Source of the DNA: Streptosporangium subroseum
GTDB lineage: Bacteria; Actinomycetota; Actinomycetes; Streptosporangiales; Streptosporangiaceae
Length of the DNA: 64,000 nucleotides
Direction of reading: 5' to 3'
Assembly (NCBI RefSeq): GCF_900188345.1
Contig: NZ_FZOD01000025.1
Coordinates: 44,634 to 108,633, forward strand
Below, in pieces: positions 42,409 to 53,230 of this stretch; the first letter of the stretch is position 1; each line of letters opens with the position of its first letter. A program made the translations under genes and the position numbers. A model generated the notes under the pieces. The model saw nothing but the letters and a program-made list of their open reading frames with translations, was not told the origin of the DNA and did not search any database.

Positions 42409-42774
42409 ATGCCGGACTACCAAGATATTCGCCAGGACATGCGAGCCACCATCGAGGCCCGCCGGGACCTCGGCCCGGAGTACGAGGCCGCCCTGGTCGA
42501 GTCGTTCGTCGAGCGCCTCGACCAGAGCATCGCCCACCGCGTGCGAGCCGAGATGCACGCCACCGGGGCCCAGCCCTACTCCCCTCCCTCCGCCCCTCCC
42601 CGCAAGGGCGGCAACGGCTCGATCCCGATCGCACTGGGCTCGATGGCCCTCGGCATCCCGCTGACCGCCATCGCCTCGCAGAGCTCGGGGACTCTGGGAC
42701 TGCTCCTGGTCTGGGGCGGCATCGTGGCGATCAACCTCGCCCACGCGCTCGGCCGTCTGCGCGGCCGCGACTGA
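42409..42774 (+). CDS. Small conserved actinobacterial membrane protein
   Basis: A 121-residue protein. The cytosolic helix-rich part (DIRQDMRATIEARRDLGPEY, then ALVESFVERLDQSIAHR) and a Pro/Lys linker precede two membrane segments (SIPIALGSMALGIPLTAIA, LGLLLVWGGIVAINLAHAL). Similar proteins occur widely in actinomycetes without a known role. ATG follows GGAGAATCGGAGA. The gene converges on the TPR gene across a repeat array. Confidence 0.7.
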   Translation: MPDYQDIRQDMRATIEARRDLGPEYEAALVESFVERLDQSIAHRVRAEMHATGAQPYSPPSAPPRKGGNGSIPIALGSMALGIPLTAIASQSSGTLGLLLVWGGIVAINLAHALGRLRGRD

Positions 42775-42789
42775 GGACGCGAGTCTTCG

Positions 42790-43035
42790 CCAGAGGCCGG
42801 AGCGTCGCGGTCAGGAGTGCGAGCCCTCACCGGGGCCCAGGCGTCACCTTCGAGGGAGGCGATCCCCTCATCGGGACTCAGGGCGTCCATTCGAGGGATG
42901 CGAGCCCCTCATCGGGGCTCGGGCGTCCGTTCGAGGGAAAACCCCGCTCACCGGTTGGGAGCGTGGGCCCCCGTCCGGGTTCGGGCCTCGTGATCGAGGG
43001 AGACGGGCCCTCGTCGGGGCTCAGGCGTCGCGGTC
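42790..43035. repeat. Degenerate ~41-bp tandem array of hairpin units
   Basis: About six units share the frame (C)GGGCGTCC-TTCGAGGGA-GCGA-GCCCCTCATCGGGGCTC. The best hairpin is GAGCCCC-TCATC-GGGGCTC (42902-42920). Variants lie near 42821-42838, 42861-42879 and 43005-43022. The array fills the gap between convergent genes and its last unit forms the end of the TPR coding sequence. It is not a CRISPR: there are no constant repeats with unique spacers. Confidence 0.65.
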
Positions 43036-43803
43036 GAGCCGGAGACGGACCTCGGCGGCGAGGTCCTCGTCGGTGCTCTCCAGGCCGTAACGCCACACCC
43101 GCTCGGCGTCCTCGTCGCGGCCCCTGAGCGGGAGCGTGCGCGCCAGAAGCTCGATGGCCAGCGCGCTGGTCTCGACGTCGCCGCCCTCCTCGATCGCCGC
43201 GGAGAGCTCGGCGCACGCCAGCTCCAGATGGGCGATGCCGAGCATCACCCGCAATCTGGGCACATCGGCCACCTCCGGCACCGAGAGCGCCTCCAGAAGC
43301 ACCTCGGCGGCCTCGCCCGCCTCGCCCTCCTCCAGAAACACCTCGGCCAGCCGCTGAGCCGCCCGAGAGGCGACCTCCGGGTCCGCGGTGGCCAGGGCGG
43401 CCCGCAGCGCCTCCTCCGCCTCCTGGTCCCCCGTGGCGAGCCGTGCGAGCGCCATGTGCGCCAGCGGGACGTAGGCCGGGTTGCCGACGCCGAGCGCGGC
43501 CTGCCAGGCCGCTCGGGCCTGGTCGGTCAGGTCCTCCCGCTCGAAGCTCCCCGCGAGCAGGCAGGCGGCCTGCGCGGCGAACTCCGGATGACCGGTCCCC
43601 AGAGCCGTGCGCGCGGCCGTACGGGCTCCCGGCACGTCCCCGCTCTCCTCCAGCACCACCGCCAGGCCCACCGCCGCCTGGGCCCGGTCCGGCTCCGCCG
43701 GATCGGCGGCCAGCTCCGCGAAGATCGTGGCGGCGCCGGCGAGATCACCCGCCTCGGCCAGCTTCCGCGCGGTGTCCAAGGGACGCGTGTCCACCTCTGG
43801 CAT
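43021..43803 (-). CDS. TPR-type helical repeat protein
   Basis: A 260-residue protein from ATG at 43803 (GGGGAAGGACC upstream). It is built of repeated Ala/Glu/Leu helices of TPR spacing (RKLAEAGDLAGAATIFAELA, VVLEESGDVPGARTAARTAL, LAEVFLEEGEAGEAAEVLLE). No signal peptide. TPR proteins scaffold other proteins; no partner is evident. Its carboxyl end lies in the hairpin repeat array, so the last residues (RLRLDRDA) may have been shaped by it. Confidence 0.75.
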   Translation of the reverse strand: MPEVDTRPLDTARKLAEAGDLAGAATIFAELAADPAEPDRAQAAVGLAVVLEESGDVPGARTAARTALGTGHPEFAAQAACLLAGSFEREDLTDQARAAWQAALGVGNPAYVPLAHMALARLATGDQEAEEALRAALATADPEVASRAAQRLAEVFLEEGEAGEAAEVLLEALSVPEVADVPRLRVMLGIAHLELACAELSAAIEEGGDVETSALAIELLARTLPLRGRDEDAERVWRYGLESTDEDLAAEVRLRLDRDA

Positions 43804-43833
43804 GCAAGGTCCTTCCCCGGAGTAAGGAAACGA

Positions 43834-43855
43834 CCCCGAGCCTAACGACTCGGGG
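43834..43855 (-). terminator. gcvP terminator
   Basis: Arms CCCCGAG and CTCGGGG with loop CCTAACGA, 80 bp past the gcvP stop and in front of the TPR gene. A weak U-tract follows on the minus strand (CGTTTCCTTACTCC). Confidence 0.55.
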
Positions 43856-43934
43856 CCGCGTCCGTCCCCCTCCATGCGCGACGGATGTGCGGCTCTTCCG
43901 CCGCGCGCGGAAGGGGACCGCCGCACGGGGTGGA

Positions 43935-46790
<2,856 letters not shown>

Positions 46791-46840
46791 GGAGAGCCTC
46801 CCGAGGCGGTGGAGACCGGCGCAGGGCGCGGGCCTATGCC

Positions 46841-47036
46841 GGATTCCCCCTCTGTCACCTCGACCTGAGAGCTTCGCCTCCCCTGCCGGGGAGGCTTTCA
46901 CCGTCGGTGAGACGCGACTGGCGGACGCGTCTTCTTTCCAGAGTTGCCTCGTCCGCGCGGTACATGGTGCCTGAGAGATTCCGGGGAGGTTGCTCCTTCG
47001 GCGCCCCGATCTTGTCGGGGTCTCTCCCGCACGGTG
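46841..47036 (-). ncRNA. Tandem glycine riboswitch
   Basis: On the minus strand, aptamer 1 starts GCGGGAGAGACC and contains GGCGCCGAAGGAGCAACC, GGAATCTCTCAGGCACC and GGCAACTCTGGAAAG. Aptamer 2 has CACCGACGGTGAAAGCC, GGCGAAGCTCTCAGGTC and GTGACAGAGGGGGA. This order is the hallmark of the two-aptamer glycine (gcvT) motif. It ends about 50 bp before gcvP and probably turns the gene on when glycine is high. Confidence 0.92.
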
Positions 47037-47053
47037 TCAGTGGCGAGACAACT

Positions 47054-47674
47054 TTACCCCGTTCTGCGAGCTCTGCGACGACGGGCTAGCTCATCGGCGT
47101 GATGATCTTCTAAAGGGCTCTCGCTCGACTCCGCGGGTTCGCCGGGAAGATCTGCGAGGGAGCCCTCCACCTCCTGCCACACCCGGCCGAGCGCGATGCC
47201 GAAGACGCCCTGACCTCCCTGGAGCAGGTCGATGACCTCGTCGGGCGAGGTGCACTCGTAGACGCTCACCCCGTCGCTCATCAACGTGATCTGGGCGAGG
47301 TGGTTGACGCCGCGGTCGCGCAGGTGCTGCACCGCGATGCGGATCTGCTGGAGGGAGACGCCGGTGTCGAGCAACCGTTTGACGACCTTGAGCACCAGGA
47401 TGTCGCGGAAGCCGTACAGCCGTTGGGAACCCGAGCCGTGAGCGGCTCGGACGGTGGGCTCGACCAGTCCGGTGCGTGCCCAGTAATCCAGTTGCCGGTA
47501 GGTGATGCCGACCGCGGCACAGGCCGTCGCACCCTTGTATCCGAGGTCGGCGGGCACTTTCACCGGTTGCCCGTCGAACAGCAGACCTTCTTCACCCGCG
47601 CGCTGACGTGCCGATTGGCGCCGTTCCGGGTCATCCTGATCGGCGTTTCTATCCTCGCCGCTGCTGACCGCCAC
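47054..47674 (-). CDS. MerR family regulator (Rv1830-like)
   Basis: A 206-residue protein with a disordered charged N-terminus (about 1-45). A MerR HTH begins YKGATACAAVGITYRQLDYW and continues GSGSQRLYGFRDILVLKVVK. A helical, Glu-rich C-terminus has no metal-binding Cys. It is the last gene of the FHA-FtsR-BFN-MerR row, ending 18 bp before the glycine riboswitch. Mycobacterial Rv1830 holds the same place next to gcvB. The target is unknown. Confidence 0.88.
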   Translation of the reverse strand: MAVSSGEDRNADQDDPERRQSARQRAGEEGLLFDGQPVKVPADLGYKGATACAAVGITYRQLDYWARTGLVEPTVRAAHGSGSQRLYGFRDILVLKVVKRLLDTGVSLQQIRIAVQHLRDRGVNHLAQITLMSDGVSVYECTSPDEVIDLLQGGQGVFGIALGRVWQEVEGSLADLPGEPAESSESPLEDHHADELARRRRARRTG

Positions 47675-47818
47675 GCGGACCTCCGGCTTTCTCTCATCCC
47701 ACGGCCTGATCTGGGGGTTTGCGCACGGCCGCAGGTTTCACTTGCACCGTAAGACTGGGGCCAAGCTCAGTCAACGACCCCACCCGGCGCGTCGTGAAGC
47801 GTAAATGCACCGAAATAC

Positions 47819-48289
47819 CTACCCCGCGCGACCAAAGTCCTCGGGTGTGATCGTGTCAAGGAATTCCCTGAACTTCTCCACTTCGTCCTCCTGGTCGTCG
47901 GGGATGATCACCCCGGCTTCCCGGACCACCTCCTCACTCGCGAAGATGCGTGCGCCGGTGCGCAGTGCCAAGGCGATCGAGTCCGAAGGACGGGCGCTCA
48001 CCTCGACCCCGTTCGAGAACACGAGATCGGCAAAGAAGATCCCGTCACGCAGCGCGACGATGTTGACCGTGCTCAACCGGATCCCGAGTCCGTCGAGCAC
48101 GTCACGGAAAAGGTCATGGGTGAGCGGCCTGGGTGGCGGCTCCTCAGCCTGGGCCATGGCGATCGCCGTGGCCTCCGTCATACCAATCCAGATCGGTAGA
48201 TAGCGCTCCCCTTGCGCCTCCTTGAGCAGGACGATCGGCTGGTTGGAGGGCATCTCAACCCGAACGCCCACGACGTCCATCTGCAACAC
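47819..48289 (-). CDS. Bifunctional nuclease (BFN/DUF151) family protein
   Basis: A 156-residue protein; GTG at 48289 aligns the start with the family (VLQMDVVGVRVEMPSNQPIV), while ATG at 48280 is the alternative. DUF151 signatures: LKEAQGERYLPIWIGMTEAT, THDLFRDVLDGLG and SARPSDSIALALRTGA. Plant and bacterial members were reported to have DNase/RNase activity; the role in actinobacteria is unclear. It lies between two MerR genes as in Mycobacterium (Rv1829). Confidence 0.92.
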   Translation of the reverse strand: MLQMDVVGVRVEMPSNQPIVLLKEAQGERYLPIWIGMTEATAIAMAQAEEPPPRPLTHDLFRDVLDGLGIRLSTVNIVALRDGIFFADLVFSNGVEVSARPSDSIALALRTGARIFASEEVVREAGVIIPDDQEDEVEKFREFLDTITPEDFGRAG

Positions 48290-48368
48290 GGGCTGCTCCG
48301 TCTTCGCTGGATTCCGACCGGTTTGTTCAACGTAACACTCGTGGGGGTACGAGTGCCTGGTCAGGTTC

Positions 48369-49049
48369 TCACCGGCCCAGGACCCCACGAACGCCCGAAC
48401 GCAGAAGTGAGGCGTGCAATTCCAGCAGCAGGCCCGTTATCTCCCTGGCCGTCTCGTCGGCCTGGTCGATCGCGCCCGGCCCGCGGCGGTGCAGCAGCGG
48501 GGCGACGGCCTGCTCCACGAGCCCGGCCTCGCGCTCGGCGGCGGCCTTGACGGCCCGTAGGTGACGTGCGTGCAGGCCGAAGGCCGCGAGGGCGCCGACG
48601 CTGCGGGCCACGGCCAGTGCCTCGGCGCTGTAGTAGCGGGCCACCGCGGCCAGCAGGCCATAGTCCTCCAGCTCGGTGAGGGTCTCCTCGTCGAGCTCGG
48701 CGGCGGCGAGCAGCTCCTCGCGGCTGAGACGGACCTCGGAGGGCGCGTCGTCGGGGACGGCCCGCGGTTTCGAGGCCGGCCGATCATCGCGGTCGGCCGC
48801 CTCGAGGTGATCCTTGATCACACGCAGTGGCAGGTAGCGGTCACGCTGCTCACTGAGGATGTAGCGCAGACGCTCGACGTCGGCGTAGGTGAACTTGCGG
48901 TAGCCGGAAGGACTGCGCTCCGGCTCGATCAGCCCCTCGCCCTCCAGGAAACGAATCTTGGAGATGCTGACGTCGGGGAACTCGCTCTGCAGGAGAGCGA
49001 GCACCTCCCCGATGCTCATGTGCGCACGAGCGGCCTGCGAGCTCATCAT
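48369..49049 (-). CDS. ftsR: FtsR-like MerR regulator
   Basis: A 226-residue MerR protein. The N-terminal HTH reads SIGEVLALLQSEFPDVSISK, then RFLEGEGLIEPERSPSGYRK; a dimerisation helix follows, then a ligand-free helical C-terminus. It overlaps the FHA gene stop (ATGA). Synteny and sequence match Rv1828 and Corynebacterium FtsR, an activator of the cell-division gene ftsZ. Assignment as ftsR rests on this gene order, so it is strong but not proven. Confidence 0.85.
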   Translation of the reverse strand: MMSSQAARAHMSIGEVLALLQSEFPDVSISKIRFLEGEGLIEPERSPSGYRKFTYADVERLRYILSEQRDRYLPLRVIKDHLEAADRDDRPASKPRAVPDDAPSEVRLSREELLAAAELDEETLTELEDYGLLAAVARYYSAEALAVARSVGALAAFGLHARHLRAVKAAAEREAGLVEQAVAPLLHRRGPGAIDQADETAREITGLLLELHASLLRSGVRGVLGR

Positions 49050-49558
49050 CCTCCAGCGGCGCCACGGGTGAGGAAGACCAGGCGGAACTTGCCGATCTGC
49101 ACTTCGTCCCCGCCGTACAGGGGGACCTCCTCGATCCGCTCACGGTTGACATAGGTGCCGTTCAGGCTGCCGACGTCGCAGACGGTGAACACCCCGCCAC
49201 CGTGCCGGCGGAACTCCACGTGACGGCGCGAGACGGTGACGTCGTCGAGGAAGATGTCGCTCGCGGGATGGCGGCCCACGGTGGTGAGGTCGCTGTCCAG
49301 CAGGAAGCGGCTGCCCGCGTTGGGACCGTGCCTGGCGACCAGCAGGGCGGTGCCCGGAGGCAGCCGATCCACGTCCTGTCGGTCGGCGAGAGGCGCCTCT
49401 CCGATCTCCGGCTCGTAGGTCTCGATCCTGGAGAGGGAAATGGTCGACGTGCTGACTTCGGGTGCTTCGACCCTACTCAGCGGCGACCCGCAGTGTGAAC
49501 AGAAACGGGCATCCTCAGGGTTGGCATGACCGCACTGCGTGCAGTAGACGCTCGGCAT
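49046..49558 (-). CDS. FHA-domain protein with zinc ribbon (GarA-like)
   Basis: A 170-residue protein from ATG at 49558. A zinc ribbon CTQCGHANPEDARFCSHCG lies at about 5-23, a Thr/Ser-rich middle (EVSTSTISLSRIETYEPE) could be phosphorylated, and the FHA domain spans about 70-165 (TTVGRHPASDIFLDDVTVSR, GSLNGTYVNRERI). Mycobacterial GarA in this position binds 2-oxoglutarate dehydrogenase and glutamate dehydrogenase, but its ETTS motif is not seen here and GarA lacks this zinc ribbon. A regulatory role in central carbon metabolism is therefore only inferred. Confidence 0.85.
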   Translation of the reverse strand: MPSVYCTQCGHANPEDARFCSHCGSPLSRVEAPEVSTSTISLSRIETYEPEIGEAPLADRQDVDRLPPGTALLVARHGPNAGSRFLLDSDLTTVGRHPASDIFLDDVTVSRRHVEFRRHGGGVFTVCDVGSLNGTYVNRERIEEVPLYGGDEVQIGKFRLVFLTRGAAGG

Positions 49559-49929
49559 CGATCGGCTCGGCCTCCTACCGCGAAGACGCGGCAACGGTGC
49601 TCAGGATGCGCGCCTCGCTTCTTCGCTTCTCAAGTATTTGTTCAGACTGCGAATGTCGCAACCTACAGTGATGAGAGTCGAAGGTCAAGGCTGACGCTGG
49701 ACCGCGGGTTCGGTCGGTGACAAAGTTACAGCCGGTACTGCCTCCGGTCCATGCCGCCGCGCTGGATTCGCTGTGTTTACCGTGTCTTCCGCGTGTTGAT
49801 GTGTGCTGCCGCATCCGTGTGGTTCCACTGTGTTTACCGTGCGTGCCGTACACGCCGTTTACTGTGTGCATGCCGTGCGCTCCGTGTTCACCGTGTTCAC
49901 CGTGTTCACCGGGATCGGACGAGTGCCCC
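49559..49929. repeat. Upstream region with a 9-bp degenerate tandem repeat
   Basis: From about 49772 to 49908 the plus strand is made of 9-base units. The last three are exact (CCGTGTTCA at 49882, 49891, 49900); earlier ones are variants (GTGTTTACC, GTGTCTTCC, GTGCGTGCC, GTACACGCC, GTGCATGCC). No gene is supported; translations give only CSP/HGE/VNT-like repeats. The 120 bp next to the FHA start hold the probable promoter of the FHA-MerR operon. Confidence 0.65.
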
Positions 49930-52431
49930 TCAGCCGCCGGCGGCCTCCTCCACCACCCGCGCCCAGTGCTCGATCATGACCTGCGCGGAGTCGACGTCGA
50001 ACCCCTCGGCCCACAGGTGGGTGACGGCCTCGGCCGGGTCGGGCAGCACCAGGGCCCAGCTCCCGTCCTCGGCGACGACCCGCACCCCGTCGGTGGTGTC
50101 GATGCGGTAGTGCTCGGCGGCCTCGATGACCGAGCGCATCACCGCGCCCTTGGCCGCCCACGGGGTCGGCACCGTCCGGCGCAGCAGCTTGGCCTCGGGG
50201 ATCCTGGCGTCGATCTGGCTGAGCGACAGCCGGGTCCTGGCCACCAGGCCGAGCAGGCGCAGGAACACCGCCAGGCCGTCCACCGTGGGCCCGAACTCGG
50301 GCACGATGAAGCCGCCCCGCCCGTCGGCCGCGAAGACCATCTCCGGCCTTCTGGCGGCCGCGGTGAGCGCGTCGATCGCGGTGGAGGTCCACTCCGCCTG
50401 CACCCCGTGGAACCGGCAGACCTGCTCGGCCACCCGGGTGGTGGTGACCGGCAGCGCCACCCGGCCGCCGCGCCGCTCGGCCGCGACCAGGTCCAGCACC
50501 ACCAGCAGGGCCCGCTCCTCGCTGATCAGCTGGCCCATCTCGTCCACGAGCGCGACCCGCTCCCCCACCGGGTCGAACCGCACCCCGAAGGCCGCCCTGG
50601 AGGAGCTGACGAGCTCCGCGAGGCGCTGGAGGTCGCGGCGGCGCTCGGCGAAGGTCTCGGTGGGCGAGGCGTCGTCCAGCCGGTTGTTGACGGTGAGCAC
50701 GTCCACCCCGACCCTGCCGAGGAGGCTGGGCAACACCAGCGAGGAGGTGCCGCCCGCGCAGTCGACCACGACCTTCATGTCGGCGTCGCGGACGCCGGTG
50801 ATGTCCACGCAGCGCAACAGCTCGTGGGTGTAGTCCTCCACGGCCCTCGCGGGGAAGCTGAGCTCGGCGATCTCGCCGGGGAAGGCCCTGCGGAACTCCT
50901 GCCGGGCGAAGACCCGGTCCAGCTTGCGCTGGGCCGCCGGGGACAGGTCGGCGCCGTGCTCGTCCATGAAGACGATGTCCACGCTCTGGGGGTCGCCGGG
51001 GGTGGTGCGCAGCGCGATGCCACCGACGGCCTTCTCCCTGGCGGTGTGGAAGCGGGCGACGGGAAGCGCGGCGGCCTCCAGGTCGAGCACGTTGATCGCG
51101 CTGGCGTTCAGGGCGCTGATCGCGGCCCGCTTGAACGCCCGCGCGGCGCGGGAGGAGTCACGGGAGGTGATGACCGAGGCGCCCTTCTTCAGGGTGGTGG
51201 CGTAGGCGCTGGCCAGCCGGACGCACAGCTCGGGGGTGATCTCCACGTTGACCAGCCCGGACACCCCTCGCGGGCCGAACAGGTTGCGCTGGCCCCTCGG
51301 CTCCCAGATGACGCTGTTGTTGATCACCGCCCCGGCCTCGATGGTCTTGAACGGGTAGATTTTGACGCCGGAGGAGATGTACGCCTCGGCCTCGATGATG
51401 CACTCGTCGCCGACGACGGCGCCCTCCTCGACCCGGGCGCCGGTCATCAGGTCGGTGTTCTTGCCGATGACGCAGCCGCGCAGGTGGGCGCTCGGCCCCA
51501 CGTAGACGTTGTCGTGAACGGCCGCGCGATGCAGGAAGGCGCCCTCGCGGACCACGGCGTTGCTGCCCAGCACGGAGTATTCGCGCAGCTCGGCCCCGGC
51601 CTCGACCTTGGCGTAGTCGCCGATGTAGAGGGGACCCTTGAGGATGGCGTCGGCGTCCACCGAAGCGCCCTCGGCCACCCAGATGCCCGGGGAGACCTCG
51701 AAGGCGTCGATGTCCACCTTGACGCGGCCCGAGAGCACGTCGGCCTGGGCCTTGAGGTAGCTCTCGTGGGTGCCGACGTCCTCCCAGTAGCCGTCGGCGA
51801 CGTAACCGTACAGGGGGGCGCCGCGCTCCAGCAGCTTCGGGAACACGTCGCCCGACCAGTCGACGGACTCGCCGGCGGCGATCTCGTCGAGGACCTCCGG
51901 CTCCATCACGTAGATGCCGGTGTTGACGGTGTCGGAGAAGACCTGGCCCCAGGTGGGCTTCTCCAGGAAGCGCTCCACCCGGCCCTGGTCGTCCACGATG
52001 ACGATGCCGAACTCCAGCGGGTTGGGGACGCGCTTGAGCCCGATGGTGACCATCGCGCCGTTCTCACGGTGGAACCTGACCATGTCGGTCAGGTCGATGT
52101 CGGTCAGCGCGTCGCCGGAGATGACCAGGAAGCGCTCGTCACGGAGCTTGTCCGCGGCGTTCTTGACGCTGCCGGCGGTGCCGAGCGGCGTGTCCTCGGT
52201 GGCGTAGTACAGGCTCATGCCGAGCTCGTCGCCGTCGCCGAAGTAGTTTCGGACCAGGGCGGCCAGAAACTGCACGGTCACCACGGTCTCGGTGAACCCG
52301 TGCCGTTTCAGCAGCCGCAGCACATGCTCCATGATCGGCCGGTTGATCACAGGTAATAGAGGTTTGGGCTGGTTCGCGGTCATCGGCCGGAGCCGAGTTC
52401 CCTCCCCGCCCGCCATCACAACGGCCTTCAC
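49930..52431 (-). CDS. Mannose-1-phosphate guanylyltransferase fused to a degenerate phosphomannomutase domain
   Basis: An 833-residue protein. Residues about 1-235 are a nucleotidyltransferase (VVMAGGEGTRLRPMTANQPK with the KPLLP lysine). About 245-375 is a left-handed beta-helix of hexapeptide repeats (GPLYIGDYAKVEAGAELREY). From about 385 it resembles phosphomannomutase, but the phosphoserine loop TASHNP reads ITSRDSSRA and the metal loop DPDADR reads FMDEHGADL. The first half probably makes GDP-mannose or a related NDP-sugar; the mutase half looks catalytically dead and perhaps regulatory. GTG at 52431 follows AGAGGTG, 3 bases behind the previous stop. Confidence 0.88.
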   Translation of the reverse strand: MKAVVMAGGEGTRLRPMTANQPKPLLPVINRPIMEHVLRLLKRHGFTETVVTVQFLAALVRNYFGDGDELGMSLYYATEDTPLGTAGSVKNAADKLRDERFLVISGDALTDIDLTDMVRFHRENGAMVTIGLKRVPNPLEFGIVIVDDQGRVERFLEKPTWGQVFSDTVNTGIYVMEPEVLDEIAAGESVDWSGDVFPKLLERGAPLYGYVADGYWEDVGTHESYLKAQADVLSGRVKVDIDAFEVSPGIWVAEGASVDADAILKGPLYIGDYAKVEAGAELREYSVLGSNAVVREGAFLHRAAVHDNVYVGPSAHLRGCVIGKNTDLMTGARVEEGAVVGDECIIEAEAYISSGVKIYPFKTIEAGAVINNSVIWEPRGQRNLFGPRGVSGLVNVEITPELCVRLASAYATTLKKGASVITSRDSSRAARAFKRAAISALNASAINVLDLEAAALPVARFHTAREKAVGGIALRTTPGDPQSVDIVFMDEHGADLSPAAQRKLDRVFARQEFRRAFPGEIAELSFPARAVEDYTHELLRCVDITGVRDADMKVVVDCAGGTSSLVLPSLLGRVGVDVLTVNNRLDDASPTETFAERRRDLQRLAELVSSSRAAFGVRFDPVGERVALVDEMGQLISEERALLVVLDLVAAERRGGRVALPVTTTRVAEQVCRFHGVQAEWTSTAIDALTAAARRPEMVFAADGRGGFIVPEFGPTVDGLAVFLRLLGLVARTRLSLSQIDARIPEAKLLRRTVPTPWAAKGAVMRSVIEAAEHYRIDTTDGVRVVAEDGSWALVLPDPAEAVTHLWAEGFDVDSAQVMIEHWARVVEEAAGG

Positions 52432-52434
52432 AGA

Positions 52435-53031
52435 TCACCTCTTAAGGCGTTTGGCCTCGCTCATGAGCTGACGCACCTGTACCCAATACAGCACCCCCGA
52501 CCACCAGTACAGACCTGTTCCCCAGATCGCGAGCGACCAGCCGACGAATTGGGCCGGATCTGCGTACCAGGCGTCGTAGTGGGCGAGGAAGAGCAGTGGG
52601 AAGGCGTAGAGCAGATTGGCGGTGGCCGCCTTGCCGAGGAAGTGCACCGGCAGTGCCGGGCCGTACCCGAGGCGGCGCAGGATGAGGGGGATGCCCAGAA
52701 GCATGACGTCCCGCAGCGGGATCGCCAGCGCGAGCCACCAGGGGATGATCCCGCGCATGGCCAGGCCGAACAGCGTGGCCAGGATGTAGAGCCGGTCGGC
52801 CAGCGGATCGAGCAGGCGGCCGAGCCTGCTGGTCTGGTTCCAGGCCCGTGCGATCTTGCCGTCGAGCCAGTCGGAGAACCCCGCCAGCATCAGCAACGCG
52901 ACGGCCCAGCCATCGGCCTTCGGGCCCAGTACCAGCCAGAGGAAGACCGGTACGCCGAGAAGCCTCGCCAAGCTCAACGCGTTGGGAACCGTCCAAATTC
53001 GATCTTCGGCTCCCGATGCTTCCGGATTCAC
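52435..53031 (-). CDS. CDP-alcohol phosphatidyltransferase (PgsA-like)
   Basis: A 198-residue membrane enzyme from GTG at 53031 (GGGAGGGAGAC upstream). The CDP-OH-P motif DG-x2-AR-x8-G-x3-D-x3-D is complete (DGKIARAWNQTSRLGRLLDP with ADRLY). About six membrane helices follow. It swaps CMP for an alcohol such as glycerol-3-phosphate or inositol phosphate. The product lipid is not certain. The mannose transferase gene starts right after it, suggesting a shared role in envelope lipids (PIM-like glycolipids are one possibility). Confidence 0.9.
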   Translation of the reverse strand: MNPEASGAEDRIWTVPNALSLARLLGVPVFLWLVLGPKADGWAVALLMLAGFSDWLDGKIARAWNQTSRLGRLLDPLADRLYILATLFGLAMRGIIPWWLALAIPLRDVMLLGIPLILRRLGYGPALPVHFLGKAATANLLYAFPLLFLAHYDAWYADPAQFVGWSLAIWGTGLYWWSGVLYWVQVRQLMSEAKRLKR

Positions 53032-53133
53032 CGATATGTCTCCCTCCCCGTACCTGATGGTGAGACTACTGCGTCGGCTGCGACCGGGGGGATGGCGGGC
53101 GCACAGGTGAGCGTCTATGGTTTTGATCAACCA

Positions 53134-53222
53134 ACGCGGGAGCCCGGATGACCGGGCTGAGAGGACGGCTACTGCGGCCGCCGACCGCCAGAACCTGCTC
53201 CGGGTAATGCCGGCGAAGGGAG
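53134..53222 (+). ncRNA. TPP riboswitch (THI box)
   Basis: The conserved parts are in order: CGGGAGCCCGG, the core GGGCTGAGAGGACGGC, then CCGCCGACCGCCAGAACCTG, CTCCGGGTAATGCCGG and CGAAGGGAG. The ATG of thiC follows at 53231. All key elements look intact, so ligand binding is expected even though the gene behind it is broken. Confidence 0.93.
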
Positions 53223-53230
53223 TTTGCGCG

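Noticed and set aside
42790..43035. CRISPR-like array
   Set aside because: The units vary along their full length and lack distinct spacers; no cas genes are nearby.
49717..49915. Cysteine-rich repeat peptide (CSPCSPCSP frame)
   Set aside because: All frames of a 9-bp repeat give repeated tripeptides; the frame has no ribosome binding site and no signal peptide of its own.
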